Notes under the pieces: model-generated
Told to the model about the DNA's origin: nothing
What the model saw: the letters and a program-made list of their open reading frames with translations, nothing else
Databases searched by the model: none
Part shown: positions 47,001 to 55,616 of the stretch, piece by piece
Numbering within the stretch: the first letter of the stretch is position 1
Layout of the letters: each line of letters opens with the position of its first letter
From: Mesostigma viride
Lineage: Eukaryota; Streptophyta; Mesostigmatophyceae; Mesostigmatales; Mesostigmataceae
Direction of reading: 5' to 3'
Length of the DNA stretch: 60,000 nucleotides
NCBI GenBank assembly: GCA_009746045.1
Contig: RPFO01000127.1
Location: 712,050 to 772,049 of the forward strand
Program-made: the position numbers and the translations under genes

Positions 47001-48444
47001 TGGACATGGGCTTCAAGATCCTGGCCACGGGAGGAACCGCCAAGGTGAGCGGCGGGGATATCTCTGTATAGTTCGATTCATAGTTTGTGGGGGGGGGGCA
47101 AGCCTGTCGTTTGTTGATTTGGCCTTTTGTTTCTTGAGAGGCTCTTTATGGCAACACATTACATCGTTGAGTGTTTTTTTGCGGTGCGACGGTCACTATG
47201 CTTACCACTCATCCCACTACAACCATGGTGAGCCACAAGAGATTTCATTTTCTTCACGACGTCGCCTTGTTTCTGCATCTTAGGGACAAGCGCGCTTGGT
47301 CAGCGATGTGCGCGTTTCTTGGCTCGTTTGTCGTTTTTCGTTTGCTTTGGCTCGTTAGTCTCTGTCGGTCGTCACCGTGGCATCTTCGTTGATGGTACGC
47401 GCATCATGAAGTCGAATCTGTACGGTTTTTTGACTTACGTCCCTCCCTGTACTCGTTCCACTTCCTCGGTGCATTCTGCATGTACAGGCGCTGGCGATGG
47501 GTGGTGTTCCCTCGCAGACTGTCCTCAAGCTGCACGAGGGGCGCCCCAACGTGATGGACGCCATCGTCAACGGGGAGGTGCAGCTGATGCTCATCACGTC
47601 CAGCGGTGACGAGAACGACCAGCGCGACGGCCGTGCGCTGCGCCGGCAGGCGCTCGCCTACAAGGTGCGGCAAGGCGCCATGGGAACAACTGAAAATTAG
47701 AGCTGACAGGCCATGGAAAATAGAATCGGCCGCGCTGTCAACGTGGGTGTGCGGGCCTGCCACAGACAGTATAACTGATGAAGGGGGGGGTGATGGAGGC
47801 TGAAGTGGTCAGCACCGACAGGTGACAGGGATGACAATCGACCGGACAGGGAGACACCTGCAGTGTGTATGACGTCAGGGAGTTCAGTCGATGATGATGA
47901 TGATGATCTTCTTCTTCTTCTTCTTTCTTTCTTTCTTTTTCTTATTCTTGAAGCAGCCGGTTGCCGTGCCTGGCCCTGTCTCTGCATGGGGTATTTTGGG
48001 CATCGTACAGCGCAACGACATCGTAGATCGCGGATGTGGTAGGGCACGTGTGTCCACGGCCTTGATAGGTGACCTCTACATTCAGCACTGGGCTAGCCAG
48101 TAGCCTTGTGGAGCAGCATTACATTTGCTCATGCCCCCGTGTTGGCATCATCGTCCCGTTGTGGTTGGTTGTTGCTCATTTCCATGTCCCCACCCAGTTC
48201 CCCCCAGTTCCCCACCCGATGCCTTGCTTGTGCCCACGCCTGCCTAACCCCTCCCTCCCCCCCCCCTTGTTTTCTCTTTTCCCTTGGATGTTTGTTCCTT
48301 GACACGCCCTTGGTCGTTGCCTTGCACCCCCAGATCCCTCAAGTGTCGACCATCTCGGGCGGCATGGCCACGCTCAAGGCGATCAAGGCGATGCGCGAGA
48401 GCCCCGTCAAGATGTTGGCGCTGCAGGACTTCGTGTCCCAGTAA
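36230..48444 (+). CDS. carB: Carbamoyl-phosphate synthase large subunit, plastid type (17 exons)
   Basis: Makes carbamoyl phosphate from bicarbonate, ammonia (from the small subunit) and two ATP, for pyrimidine and arginine synthesis. Exons: 36230-36666, 37557-37683, 38376-38574, 39147-39319, 39742-39894, 40440-40748, 41313-41495, 42074-42229, 42453-42632, 42971-43156, 43981-44190, 44562-44809, 45250-45469, 46144-46368, 46736-47044, 47488-47664, 48334-48444. All introns are GT-AG and the joined frame is open: 1200 residues, the usual length. Residues 1 to ~100 look like a plastid transit peptide (Ser/Ala/Arg-rich). [20 protein letters not shown] (~119-138) opens the first synthetase half. Its ATP-grasp region includes [26 protein letters not shown] and [18 protein letters not shown]. 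Exons 8-9 are the oligomerisation region. [20 protein letters not shown] in exon 10 opens the second half, with [15 protein letters not shown] and [20 protein letters not shown]. The MGS-like allosteric domain is exons 15-17 ([26 protein letters not shown]), ending LQDFVSQ. At exons 3/4 the joined codon gives Arg where bacteria and plants usually have Gly. The first ATG was chosen; a second is at codon 9. Confidence 0.95.
38165..38375 (+). repeat. carB intron 2: decayed copies of the exon 3 start
   Basis: GCCAGGAGCG near 38164 and TTCCAGGAATGTCCCGA near 38258 echo the real acceptor and exon start at 38370 (TTCCAGGAGCGCCCCGATG). Similarity continues for roughly 20-30 bases. Each keeps a CAG that could serve as a cryptic acceptor. 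Confidence 0.5.
39470..39550 (-). repeat. carB intron 4: SINE-like fragment
   Basis: The reverse complement matches 51660-51735 and 52055-52125 of the SINE-like insert ('ttttccgcgttttccgcg', 'cggcactgaacgcaaa', 'ggttttcacctttgcgg'). This is a mobile-element fragment inside the host gene, in antisense orientation. Confidence 0.7.
39569..39690 (+). repeat. carB intron 4: decayed copies of the exon 5 start
   Basis: GCAGGT...CTG...GATCGGCAAGTCGCC near 39573-39605 parallels the true junction at 39739 (GCAGGTCCTGATCGAGAAGT). A weaker one, GGGTCCTGCTAGAACGTTCC, is at 39660. Confidence 0.5.
39895..40020 (+). repeat. carB intron 5: duplicated exon 5 end and donor
   Basis: The donor region GGTGAGCGTTG recurs 90 bp downstream (GT at 39895 and 39985), followed both times by 'gggtggtctg'. 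The 35 bases before the second donor are a decayed copy of the exon end (GGGTGATTCCGTTACATTGG against GGGAGACTCTGTCACCGTCG). Confidence 0.8.
40262..40372 (+). repeat. carB intron 5: two extra copies of the exon 6 start
   Basis: ACCAGACACTCACGGACAAG at 40268 and CCAGGTGCTCACGCACATGG at 40341 both copy the real junction ACCAGACGCTCACCGACAAG at 40436. A third, weaker one may start near 40070. The first keeps an intact AG acceptor and 20 of about 24 exon bases. Confidence 0.8.
40749..40936 (+). repeat. carB intron 6: 47-bp tandem repeat carrying the 5' splice site
   Basis: Four units with GT at 40749 (the real donor), 40796, 40843 and 40890, exact 47-base spacing. Each of the three later units carries the last ~10 exon bases, GGTCACCAAG, directly before GTAAT. 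A fifth boundary is mutated (TCACTAAG). Units are almost identical, so the duplication is recent. A shift of 47 changes the reading frame if a downstream donor is used. Confidence 0.95.
42361..42400 (+). repeat. carB intron 8: copy of the exon 9 start
   Basis: CAGAGCTCAACCAGTGGCTG at 42367 parallels the real CAGATCTACAAGATCGAGCAGTGGCTG at 42450 (shortened, seven bases missing). This lies about 85 bp upstream of the true acceptor. Confidence 0.7.
43130..43211 (+). repeat. carB exon 10/intron 10: identical 41-bp tandem with donor
   Basis: Units 43130-43170 and 43171-43211 are identical. Each holds the last ~27 exon bases (CACGCTTGCTTCGCGCTCAG) and the donor TGTACGT. Use of the second GT (43198) would insert 41 bases and shift the frame. 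Confidence 0.95.
43674..43980 (+). repeat. carB intron 10: array of four decayed exon 11 starts
   Basis: Sequences like GCGGAGGGCTATGAGACGAT start at 43679, 43763, 43844 and 43910, then at the real exon 11 (43981). Spacings are 84, 81, 66 and 71. Three of the four are preceded by CAG, and each has a pyrimidine-rich run before it. The four upstream copies share one frame ([39 protein letters not shown]) while the real exon is in another. Confidence 0.85.
44252..44295 (+). repeat. carB intron 11: copy of the exon 11 end
   Basis: CTGCTCAAGCTTGCCATCCC then ATCGACAACTACCTCAAGG copies the exon end at 44150-44190 about 101 bp downstream. The donor is changed (GGGGTGGG). Confidence 0.9.
44884..45025 (+). 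repeat. carB intron 12: two copies of the exon 12 end
   Basis: GGGCGGCCGCGCGATGGAGA at 44887 is an exact copy of the exon end, followed by TTGTGTACTTGTGG. A more decayed copy, GCTGGCGGCTGCGCGATGCA, starts at 44989 and ends in CACTAATAAGC, retaining donor-like TAAGC. Shifts are about 107 and 205 bp from the real donor at 44810. Confidence 0.85.
45120..45145 (+). repeat. carB intron 12: copy of the exon 13 start
   Basis: CCCCAAGAGTGATGAGATGG parallels the true CCCTCCCAGTGACGAGATGG at 45241-45260. Confidence 0.65.
45951..45980 (+). repeat. carB intron 13: copy of the exon 14 start
   Basis: CACAGCCCGAGGTGCCGGCC then AAG parallels CCCAGCCTGAGGCGCTAGCC then AAG at 46140. It lies about 190 bp upstream and keeps the AG acceptor. 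Confidence 0.7.
46115..46141 (+). repeat. (C)27 homopolymer at the exon 14 acceptor
   Basis: Twenty-seven C residues lead straight into AG at 46142-46143, forming the polypyrimidine tract of intron 13. Shorter C runs occur in intron 14 near 46662 and 46708, before exon 15. Confidence 0.85.
46418..46655 (+). repeat. carB intron 14: copies of the exon 14 end and exon 15 start
   Basis: GTGGCCAAGTACGTGTTGCT at 46420 copies the exon 14 stretch CTGGCCAAGTACGCGTCGCT at 46321. At 46592, CAGGTCGGCTGTAGGGAGAT then AATCCCCAAGCACGTGCTCATG copies the exon 15 start (46733, CAGGTGGGCTACGAGAAGGA then ATCCCCAAGCACGTCGCCATC). Similarity at the second runs about 60 bases. Confidence 0.85.
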
Positions 48445-49440
48445 AGGGGCCAACGCATGGCGAAGAGGGCGCTGCATGGCTCGGTTGCCCAGCAAAATGG
48501 GTGGTATTTCGTCAGCAAGGGAAGCAAGGGAATATGGTGCCGCAGGACCAAGTAGAAGTGGGCGTGGGCTCGCGGTGGAATTTGGGGGACAGTCGGTTTC
48601 TCGCGCCCTGTCTCTCTTGCAGCAGGCAACAGACAGGCAACTGAGGTCATGCTTGGCGTTGTAGATGCGGTGGTCTCGTCGTTGTCCCAGAAACCATTCT
48701 CGTCGGCTGGCTGTATTATTCTCAGCCGAGCCGTTGTCCTGTACGAGATCAAAAGTGGTTGATGAGATTGAATCCGTGTGTAAGGGCCTTACCTGAAGGA
48801 AGGCTTGAACCGGCACGCTTGGGGTAATGCGGCGGAAGTTTGGCGTGATCGTTCGTGGAACCGAGTTTGACATGAGCAGATACGGCCCCATTTGCTGCCC
48901 TGGCCTTGGAAATGTTGTCGGCTTTCTGAAGAACGACGGCCAATGCCTTGCATGTGGGCGAGTGCATGGCCCTGGCGAGCCAGCGATGTGCATCGGGCTC
49001 CATCCTGTAGATTACTGTGAATATACTGTTGAGCTCACGGCTGTGCCGAGCACATCCCATGGTAGTTACATACGCAAGTAGGACGAACTTGTGATTTTAG
49101 GCCACACTGTCAAGCAATTGTGGCAGTATTGATAACCATTGAATAGTGGCCGGTTTGAGGAAAGAAGTGTGGTGCGTACAGCAAGAAAGCCCTGCATTTT
49201 ACAATGCCCGAGCGCTCTCCATTCTGTGGACGCCAAACCTTAATGTGTTTAATAGGGTAATCTGGTGTGGTGCGTTTGTGTTGGCCATGCCGTGCATGGA
49301 CAGAGTAAAAACCCTGGACGTATAAATGTTAAACAAAAGGCCTTACACATGTATCCATGAGATAACCAGCGCATGCACAATTGCAACTAGTAGTAATTTC
49401 ATTAATTAAGAACATATCTCTGATTAATTAATTAATTAAT
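48445..49440. other. carB 3' flank
   Basis: Begins with the carB 3' untranslated region. No polyadenylation signal can be called with confidence. Minus-strand frames here are short and unconvincing. No other gene is seen. Confidence 0.4.
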
Positions 49441-49600
49441 TAGTCTCGTGCTCCCGTTGGGGAGTCACGGAGCATTAACCCCGATGGATGGATGGATGGG
49501 TGCAAACAGTCCTACCGGTCTAAGCTATCTACATCCGCTACCGATGACATCTATCTAACAGCATTCTAACTACAACATCTATCTAGACAGCCTCACGCTG
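49441..49600 (-). repeat. C-family tail (inverted)
   Basis: (TTAA)n, then CTCCCGTTGGGGAG (hairpin on the minus strand), GATGGATGGATGG, then 'gtcctaccggtctaagctat' and 'catctatctaacagcattct'. Same layout as 31000-31148 in reverse. Confidence 0.75.
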
Positions 49601-49718
49601 CCCTAGGGGACCTGTCTGGCGTGCCTCCCACGGATATCTCTGATGGCTGCATGTATCCTTGTTATCTCCGATATATGTAACCTTCCCTCGGATGTCCGTG
49701 GACATCGGGTTACTCTTA

Positions 49719-49844
49719 ATTTCTTCAGGGTTCTTCTTCTTTTCGGGTTTTTCCTTGTGTTGCATTGAGAATGATAAATTACGGAGGTGAGATTGGCATG
49801 CAACATAAGGAAAAACCCGAAAAGAAGAAGAACCCTGAAGAAAT
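49719..49844. repeat. 46-bp-stem inverted repeat with 34-nt loop
   Basis: Arms 49719-49764 and 49799-49844 pair over 46 positions with a single G-T type difference. The arms begin ATTTCTTCAGGG and end TGTTGCA. The loop contains GATAAATTACGGAGGTGAG, which recurs at 50171-50189 outside any hairpin. It could be a fold-back element or the template of a long RNA hairpin. Confidence 0.9.
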
Positions 49845-50144
49845 AGTAATCTGACACGGGCATCCAAGGATCACGCCAGCTGCACAAGGTACAACTAACT
49901 ACCTCACCAAACTACGACACGCGGCCACATCGCTGCCGGCCCACCATGCAGGCCTGGAAGGGATCTAGACCGCATGGGTTGCGACAAAGTCGGCCCGGGT
50001 GCGGCGGAATAACACATCAGCCACAGGGCGAGTGAGGGCGAGTGACAGGCGCTGCCGCCAATACAAGGACCACGTACGTGCGGGCAGACCACGGGGCGGT
50101 CTGACCCTCAAGGTCGAGGCGGTCTTCACGGCGCTGGCAGCACT

Positions 50145-50207
50145 CGTGAATATACATATTCATTGAGAATGATAGATTACGGAGGTGAGATGGGCGTGAA
50201 TATACAT
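50145..50207. repeat. 37-bp block between 13-bp direct repeats
   Basis: CGTGAATATACAT at 50145-50157 and 50195-50207 flanks a 37-bp block containing GATAGATTACGGAGGTGAG, the same core as the loop of the hairpin at 49719-49844. The arrangement looks like a small insertion with a target duplication. Confidence 0.6.
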
Positions 50208-50329
50208 AATAATAGGTCGTGTACGTTGTGCAAGCTTTTTCATCGATCACCATTTCTTTTTGGCATTTACCGTGCATCGCTCCGGTTGACCTTTACCGTG
50301 CATCCCTGCCCTTGTACATGTGATGTGCA

Positions 50330-53300
50330 TCGTGCCCTGAGGATTGACTGGACGGACGCCGAGCACGAGCGGAACAGGTGCCGACAGGAGTACCTGGAGG
50401 CCCTGGACGGCCAGGCACACGTTGACGCGCTGGCCCAGGGTGCTCCCAACGCCGCAATTTTTGCGGGCTTTGCGGCCTGCCCCCTGTTGCTGGCGGCCCG
50501 GCACCTGCCGGTCATGCCCCGCCGCCGCCCCGGCCCGCTCTACCGCCAGGACCCCAACTGGTCTTGGCCGCCCGGCACCGCCTCGATCAAGCGTAACCGG
50601 GACCGGCTGCTGGAACCGGTGCTCAAGGGGCCCCACCCTTGTGCAGGCCTACGCACATGCTCAGGACACAGAGGCGGCCAAGTGCATCGCAGATGCCCGA
50701 AGGCCTGCCAAGCTCGCAACCAGGGCAAGGACATGTGGTACCAACTACCACCTCGACCGGCTCGGCGGCAGCGCACCCCGGTGGAGCACACGGGGGCCGG
50801 ACGGCACGGTGCCGGTCAGCCTTGACCGCTGGTTGGCCCACAATGTCTCCTTGAACGAGGTGGGGCTCGCGCCCCCCCCCCCCCCCCCCGCAGCTTCACC
50901 CCGAGACGCCCGCCCGTCTCGGTGTTGCTGGACCCCCCCGGGGCCCGCCGCCTGCGCCCCCCTCCTCGGCCGCGGACTACCAAGTCCCCGCCTTGAAGGA
51001 GGGCTGCCTTGCCACCAACGACGTCGTCCACCCCTTCACTTTGGAGGAACTGGATGGCGCCCTTGCTCCCCTGCGGTTCGACGCGGCGGTCGGTGCCGAC
51101 CACCTTGCTGCTGCCAGAGCTGCTGAAGACCCCTGACCCGGCGGTTAGGCGGGATCTTCTGCTGGCATTCTGCAACCGTGTCCTGCTCTCTGATGAGCCT
51201 CTCTGCCTGCTGAGTGGCCGAGACGGCCATCCCGGAGTCATGCTGTACAAGAAGGGCTAGCTCTGCTGCTGACCCCGGTTACAACTATCGAGGTGTCTGC
51301 CTCCAGAGCGCCGCGCTGAAGGTCTTCATGCGCATGCAATGCTGCACAGGCTCCGCGCCGTGCGCGGTGGACCCACACCTGGGTGCATGAGTCTCAGATG
51401 GGTTTCCGTCGTGGTCGTAACACTGTCATGGCTGTATTTGTCACAGACACGTGTGTAGTACTCCTACACACAGATCTCGAGTGATTTATCTAGTACCAAA
51501 TCCGAAAGGCTTGCATCACTCCCCGGATAGGAGAACTTTTGCGGATGACTGTAGGTGTAAGTTGGCGATGCCATGGTAACCGGAGACGTCCGTCCTATAG
51601 TCAGCAAAATTGATGCGAGAGGTCCCCAGTTCGATTCGATCCGGTCGGATTCATTTGCAGATCGCGTTTTCCGCGTTTTCCGCGGCCTGGCACTGAACGC
51701 AAAGGTTTTCACCTTTGCGGAGTGCCTGATCAGAATATACGCTTGGCTGATTTCGATAGTACCGGCTTCGCCCCCTTCTCAAGAAGGTTTCAGCCGTGTT
51801 CAGCCCGTCTCACGGTGCGAGACTGAACAAGTCTCGCGTGCAGACACGTGTGTAGTACTCCTACACACAGATCTCGAGTGATTTATCTAGTACCAAATCC
51901 GAAAGGCTTGCATCACTCCCCGGATAGGAGAACTTTTGCGGATGACTGTAGGTGTAAGTTGGCGATGCCATGGTAACCGGAGACGTCCGTCCTATAGTCA
52001 GCAAAATTGATGCGAGAGGTCCCCAGTTCGATTCCGGTCGGATTCATTTGCAGATCGCGTTTTCCGCGTTTTCCGCGGCCCGGCACTGAACGCAAATTAG
52101 GTTTTCACCTTTGCGGAGTGCCTGATCAGAGTATTTGTCGCGCGCCGGTTGATGGAGGAGGTGCGTCGCCTTTGTTGCCCTCATGGTTTGCCGCTGGTCT
52201 TCATTTTTGTCGACTATATCAAGGCCTTTGACACGGTCCTCTGGGAGGCTCTTTGGGCCATCCTAGCTCTGGATCGGGTACCCGGCACCAGCGTTTACTG
52301 CTGCCATTCGTCGACTGTATGAGGGCTCACAGGCAGTAGTGCGGACTGCGGAAGGCAGGTGCACCCCACCATTCCCCCTTCACCATGGGGTGTGGCCCAA
52401 GGTTGTCATCCTGTCCCCATATCTGTTCATTATTGTCGTGGATCACGTCATGCGCCGGGCCGGCACCTGCGCGCTTTCGGGTTCGAGCCCGGCTTGCAAT
52501 GGACATCCTTAACGAGCACGAGCACGGCGGGGGTGGCACTAGTGGCTATACTGGTCACCTGTCCGACAGTGATTTATGTGGATGACACGTCCTTCATTGC
52601 GCGCCCCGAGCACATTCAGACCTGGCTGGGCTGTCTGGGTTTGGAGGCGAGGATGGTGGGGTTGGAGATTAGTGTCAAAACTGCCGGAGCTAGGCGATAG
52701 TGATTGGGGCCTCCAATCGCCCGCCGCTGCCGCGACTGCTCGACGGGACGGAGGTCCCGTTCCGTGATCTTTAAACTGTTGGGGAGCATGCTCCCCGACA
52801 CTGCCGACGATGTGGACATCCGCATCGGCCTGGCCTGGCCGGGGTAGACTTCGTTGGCTGAACACCTACTGGCGCTCGAAGCCGGGGCCTTGGCGAGCAC
52901 TGCAAGCGCATGCTCTTCAAGGTCCTCGTCCTCATGGTGCTTACGCATGGCGCCGAGGCAAGTGGACACTCACGGACACACTGGCGGCCAAGCTCGACAG
53001 CACCGTTTATATAGGATGCTCCGAAAGGTCCTGAATGTAGGGTTTTCTACTAAGCATAGGTCATTGTAGTCTTTGTATCAGGGTATGCCTCGTATTTCGG
53101 ACGAGATTAGGGCAGCGTACGTAGGATAGCATTTGTAGGACATCTTGCTCGCACCAGTCAGGTCGACGTACCGCCCTTGGTCTGGCCGGCCCCCAGCGGC
53201 TTGGCCAACCAGGGCGGCACATCCTGACCTGGCGCCTGGCCCCAAGGACATTCCTAGAAAGCTAGGTAAACCTGCCATTAACTACACCCAGATGTTGCTG

Positions 53301-53454
53301 GCCGACCTGGTGGTCCCAGCTCAGTTTGAACACCGCATTCACTCCTTCTCTCTTCTTTGGACTGCTATGCAGAACAAGAAGAGGTGGCAGAAGATTGTCC
53401 AGGCTCACACGCCAGCCCCTGTGGGCAAGCCCCCTCCCCCCAAGCGGAACTGAA
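50330..53454 (+). pseudogene. LINE ORF2 (reverse transcriptase), copy 1, decayed and interrupted
   Basis: 5'-truncated: there is no endonuclease domain. It starts in the region before the reverse transcriptase (WTDAEHERNRCRQEYLEAL, then PGPLYRQDPNWSWPPG). Reverse-transcriptase motifs appear in scattered frames: MGFRRGRNTVMAVFV, FVDYIKAFDTVLWEALWAIL, a decayed QGC-P block, VIYVDDTSFIARPEHIQTW, then LGSMLPDT. The C-terminus reads MQNKKRWQKIVQAHTPAPVG then KPPPPKRN and stop at 53454. Many frameshifts and the 688-bp insertion at 51443 make it non-functional. The motifs place it among apurinic-endonuclease-type LINEs; the clade is not determined. Confidence 0.85.
51443..52130 (+). mobile_element. 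Tandem SINE-like insertion with 9-bp target duplication
   Basis: GTATTTGTC at 51434-51442 and 52131-52139 flanks the insert, and the ORF2 frame resumes right after it (FV/ARRLMEEV). It consists of two copies in direct order, 51443-51840 and 51841-52130, each starting CAGACACGTGTGTAGTAC. Both carry AGGTCCCCAGTTCGATTC, which matches the B box of RNA polymerase III promoters and looks tRNA-derived. No clear A box was fixed. The second copy stops at GATCAGA where the first runs on. Confidence 0.65.
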
Positions 53455-53630
53455 GGGGCCGGCGCTTCGAGTGAGTAGTGTAGTTAGGAAGTTCTAGACT
53501 AGATGGCTTAGAGTTAGGATAGTTCGATTACGCGGCTTCGCCACCTCCACCCATCCAGCAATTAAGGAATATGTGCTACATGATCTCCCAAAGGGAGTCG
53601 TGTTATAATTTAATTTAATTTATTTTTAAT
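53455..53630 (+). repeat. LINE ORF2 3' tail
   Basis: Ends 'atgtgctacatgat' + CTCCCAAAGGGAG (53585-53597) + TGTTATAATTTAATTTAATT. Same architecture as 8256-8379 and 58942-59090. Confidence 0.75.
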
Positions 53631-54280
53631 CGTGCCCGCCTGTCGGTGGCCAGCTGGCCAATATTTAAAAAGAACTTCCGGTTCGTAACCGTGATGTACC
53701 GCAGATTTCAAAAGAACCTCGAATGGCGTTTGAGATGCCGAATGCGCCCTTTTCCATGTCTGACATGCATGGGAGACGCCAAAAACACTTCTCTGACCGG
53801 CAATTCCGTCCAATGCACCCCGCAACCACTCTGAAAACGTCCAACCCCTGGCAGCTGGGCAGAGCGCAGGCAGCGTCGCATTCCCCACCCTTATATTGGT
53901 CGCCTTTCTGCTGCTGGCAGCGCTGACCCTCGACCTAGCTTCCTTTTGCCTACTGAGCTTTGCGCGAAACTCAAATGAAATTGGAAACACAAATAGTTTA
54001 ATTTTTCACCGGCTTTTCGTCGTGCATATACCGGCTCGTCCGAAATTAATCTTCCGCAGCCAATCTGACGGCCAGTTTTCTCACCGCGCACTGACCTCGG
54101 CCGGACCTGTCGTCTGGCTGGTCCCGACCGCCCGTTAATTCAGTTTTCAAGACGCCCTCTTTTAATTCCATCCTTCAGCGCTCTGCCGTGGACCTCTGGA
54201 ATTAACCCTCCCCCTTGACCGAATCCACCTTCCTCCTCGATGGACACCTATAGCTCCAAGAAGCCATCTCACCACAGCAC
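53631..54280. other. Spacer
   Basis: No recognised gene. A few short open frames on both strands have no motif I can name. Lies between the LINE tail and the next ORF1 copy. Confidence 0.35.
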
Positions 54281-55163
54281 GTGACGCCCCTAGCTGCAGA
54301 TCGATGTGGCAGCTGTGCATGGGCCGCACGGGCCATGGCGCTGGCTGCTGAGCTCCCCGCACCACCCCCACCGCCACCGCCACCCTCCTCGCCTCCCCCC
54401 CCTCCGCCTCCACCGACTGCATCACCGCCCAGCTCCGCGACATCGACCAGCGCCTCCAGGATAACGCCGTCGCCATCGCCATCGGATCAGTGCCTGCAAA
54501 ACACCGCAGGCACTGATCACCGCCCAGGCGGTGAAGGACATTGCCGCCAAGCCAGCCGTGCCGCTGGCCTCAGTCGGTGGCTGGCGATGCTTCCCCCCCC
54601 CAGACCTGGGCGGGCAACCGACATGCACACCACCTCCACCACCTCCACCGTCGCAGCCCAGCTCCAGCGGCAGACGCTTGACCTCCGCGAGGAGGCCGAG
54701 CTCGCCAAGCGCAGCCTCAACGTCATCGTCAAGAACTTCGACACATGGAGGAAGGTAAGAATTCCGAGAAGCTTGCACGTGCCTTTTAGAGAGAAATCCT
54801 TGGTCGCATGGCCTTACTGGTGAGATCGAGCTGGTCGCCCACCGCCTTCCCCGCGCGCGGAGTAAGGCAGGGGGCGCCCCAGCCGCTCCTTCTCAGTACC
54901 TTTAAGAACCCGGCACACAAGATTTCTTAATTTTCTCAGATGCCGCAAGCGGCTTCGAAAGACTCACTTCACCCTTGAGCACGACTAATTGAACCTGGCG
55001 CAGCAACAACGGCGACGGGATCGAGCTATGGCCGACCAACCGGCCAGCTCCGGCAGACCAAGGCGGGGCAGCCGGTGTACTGGAAGGGGGCGACCATCTA
55101 CGTCGGCCACAAGCGCTGGCACGCGACCCCCCCGGCCCCAGCGACTCCAGACGCCCCAGCTTA
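54281..55163 (+). pseudogene. ORF1-A protein, decayed copy
   Basis: Blocks in several frames: VTPLAADRCG-like, SSATSTSASRI (alternate frame of the conserved RDIDQRLQDN), VKDIAAKPAVPLAS, LDLREEAELAKRSLNVIVKN, HRLPRARSK-like, QQRRRD and HKRW. It lacks the N-terminal third. Followed by an A-type tail. Confidence 0.7.
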
Positions 55164-55616
55164 GGGGAATACAGCAGTAGTAGTGCATTAAAAAGATAGA
55201 CCGTCGGGCTGCATGGCCATGTACATGTACGCCTCCTACAGGCACTATACCAGCTTATTCAATAGCATTATTTAGCCATGCATGTACATGTGTCGGTGCC
55301 GGCCTATGGTGTGCCACACCCCAGATCTGATGCCTAGCTTTATCTAGTTATGCTGCATGTGCCCACGCAGAGAGCTGCTCTCTGATGAGATGCCACGCCC
55401 TAGCCATTGTCTAGCCACGATGATCTTCCCCCCTATGTCGGGGCCTTTAGGTAGGTAATTCTGAATACATAGTGGTGTGCAGGTGCACTTTGTGCACCCA
55501 GAGCAGGTGTACTTTACTACCCTCCCCTTGCAGGAAGTAGCCCAGAGTGTATTATAGGCCATATACCCCTTCTCAGGGATATGTGCTACATATACTCCCG
55601 GCAACGGAGTTATATG
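55164..55616 (+). repeat. A-type tail joined to ORF2
   Basis: Untranslated tail as at 14590-14980, with 'gtgctacatatactcccggc' and AACGGAG near 55605. It has no (TTAA)n and joins directly to reverse-transcriptase sequence at about 55617. This junction places an ORF1 unit upstream of an ORF2, but with the ORF1 unit's own 3' end in between. Confidence 0.65.

Noticed and set aside
51597-51660. A functional tRNA gene in the SINE-like insert
   Set aside because: Only the B-box/T-arm region is convincing. The acceptor and D-arm halves do not pair into a full cloverleaf.
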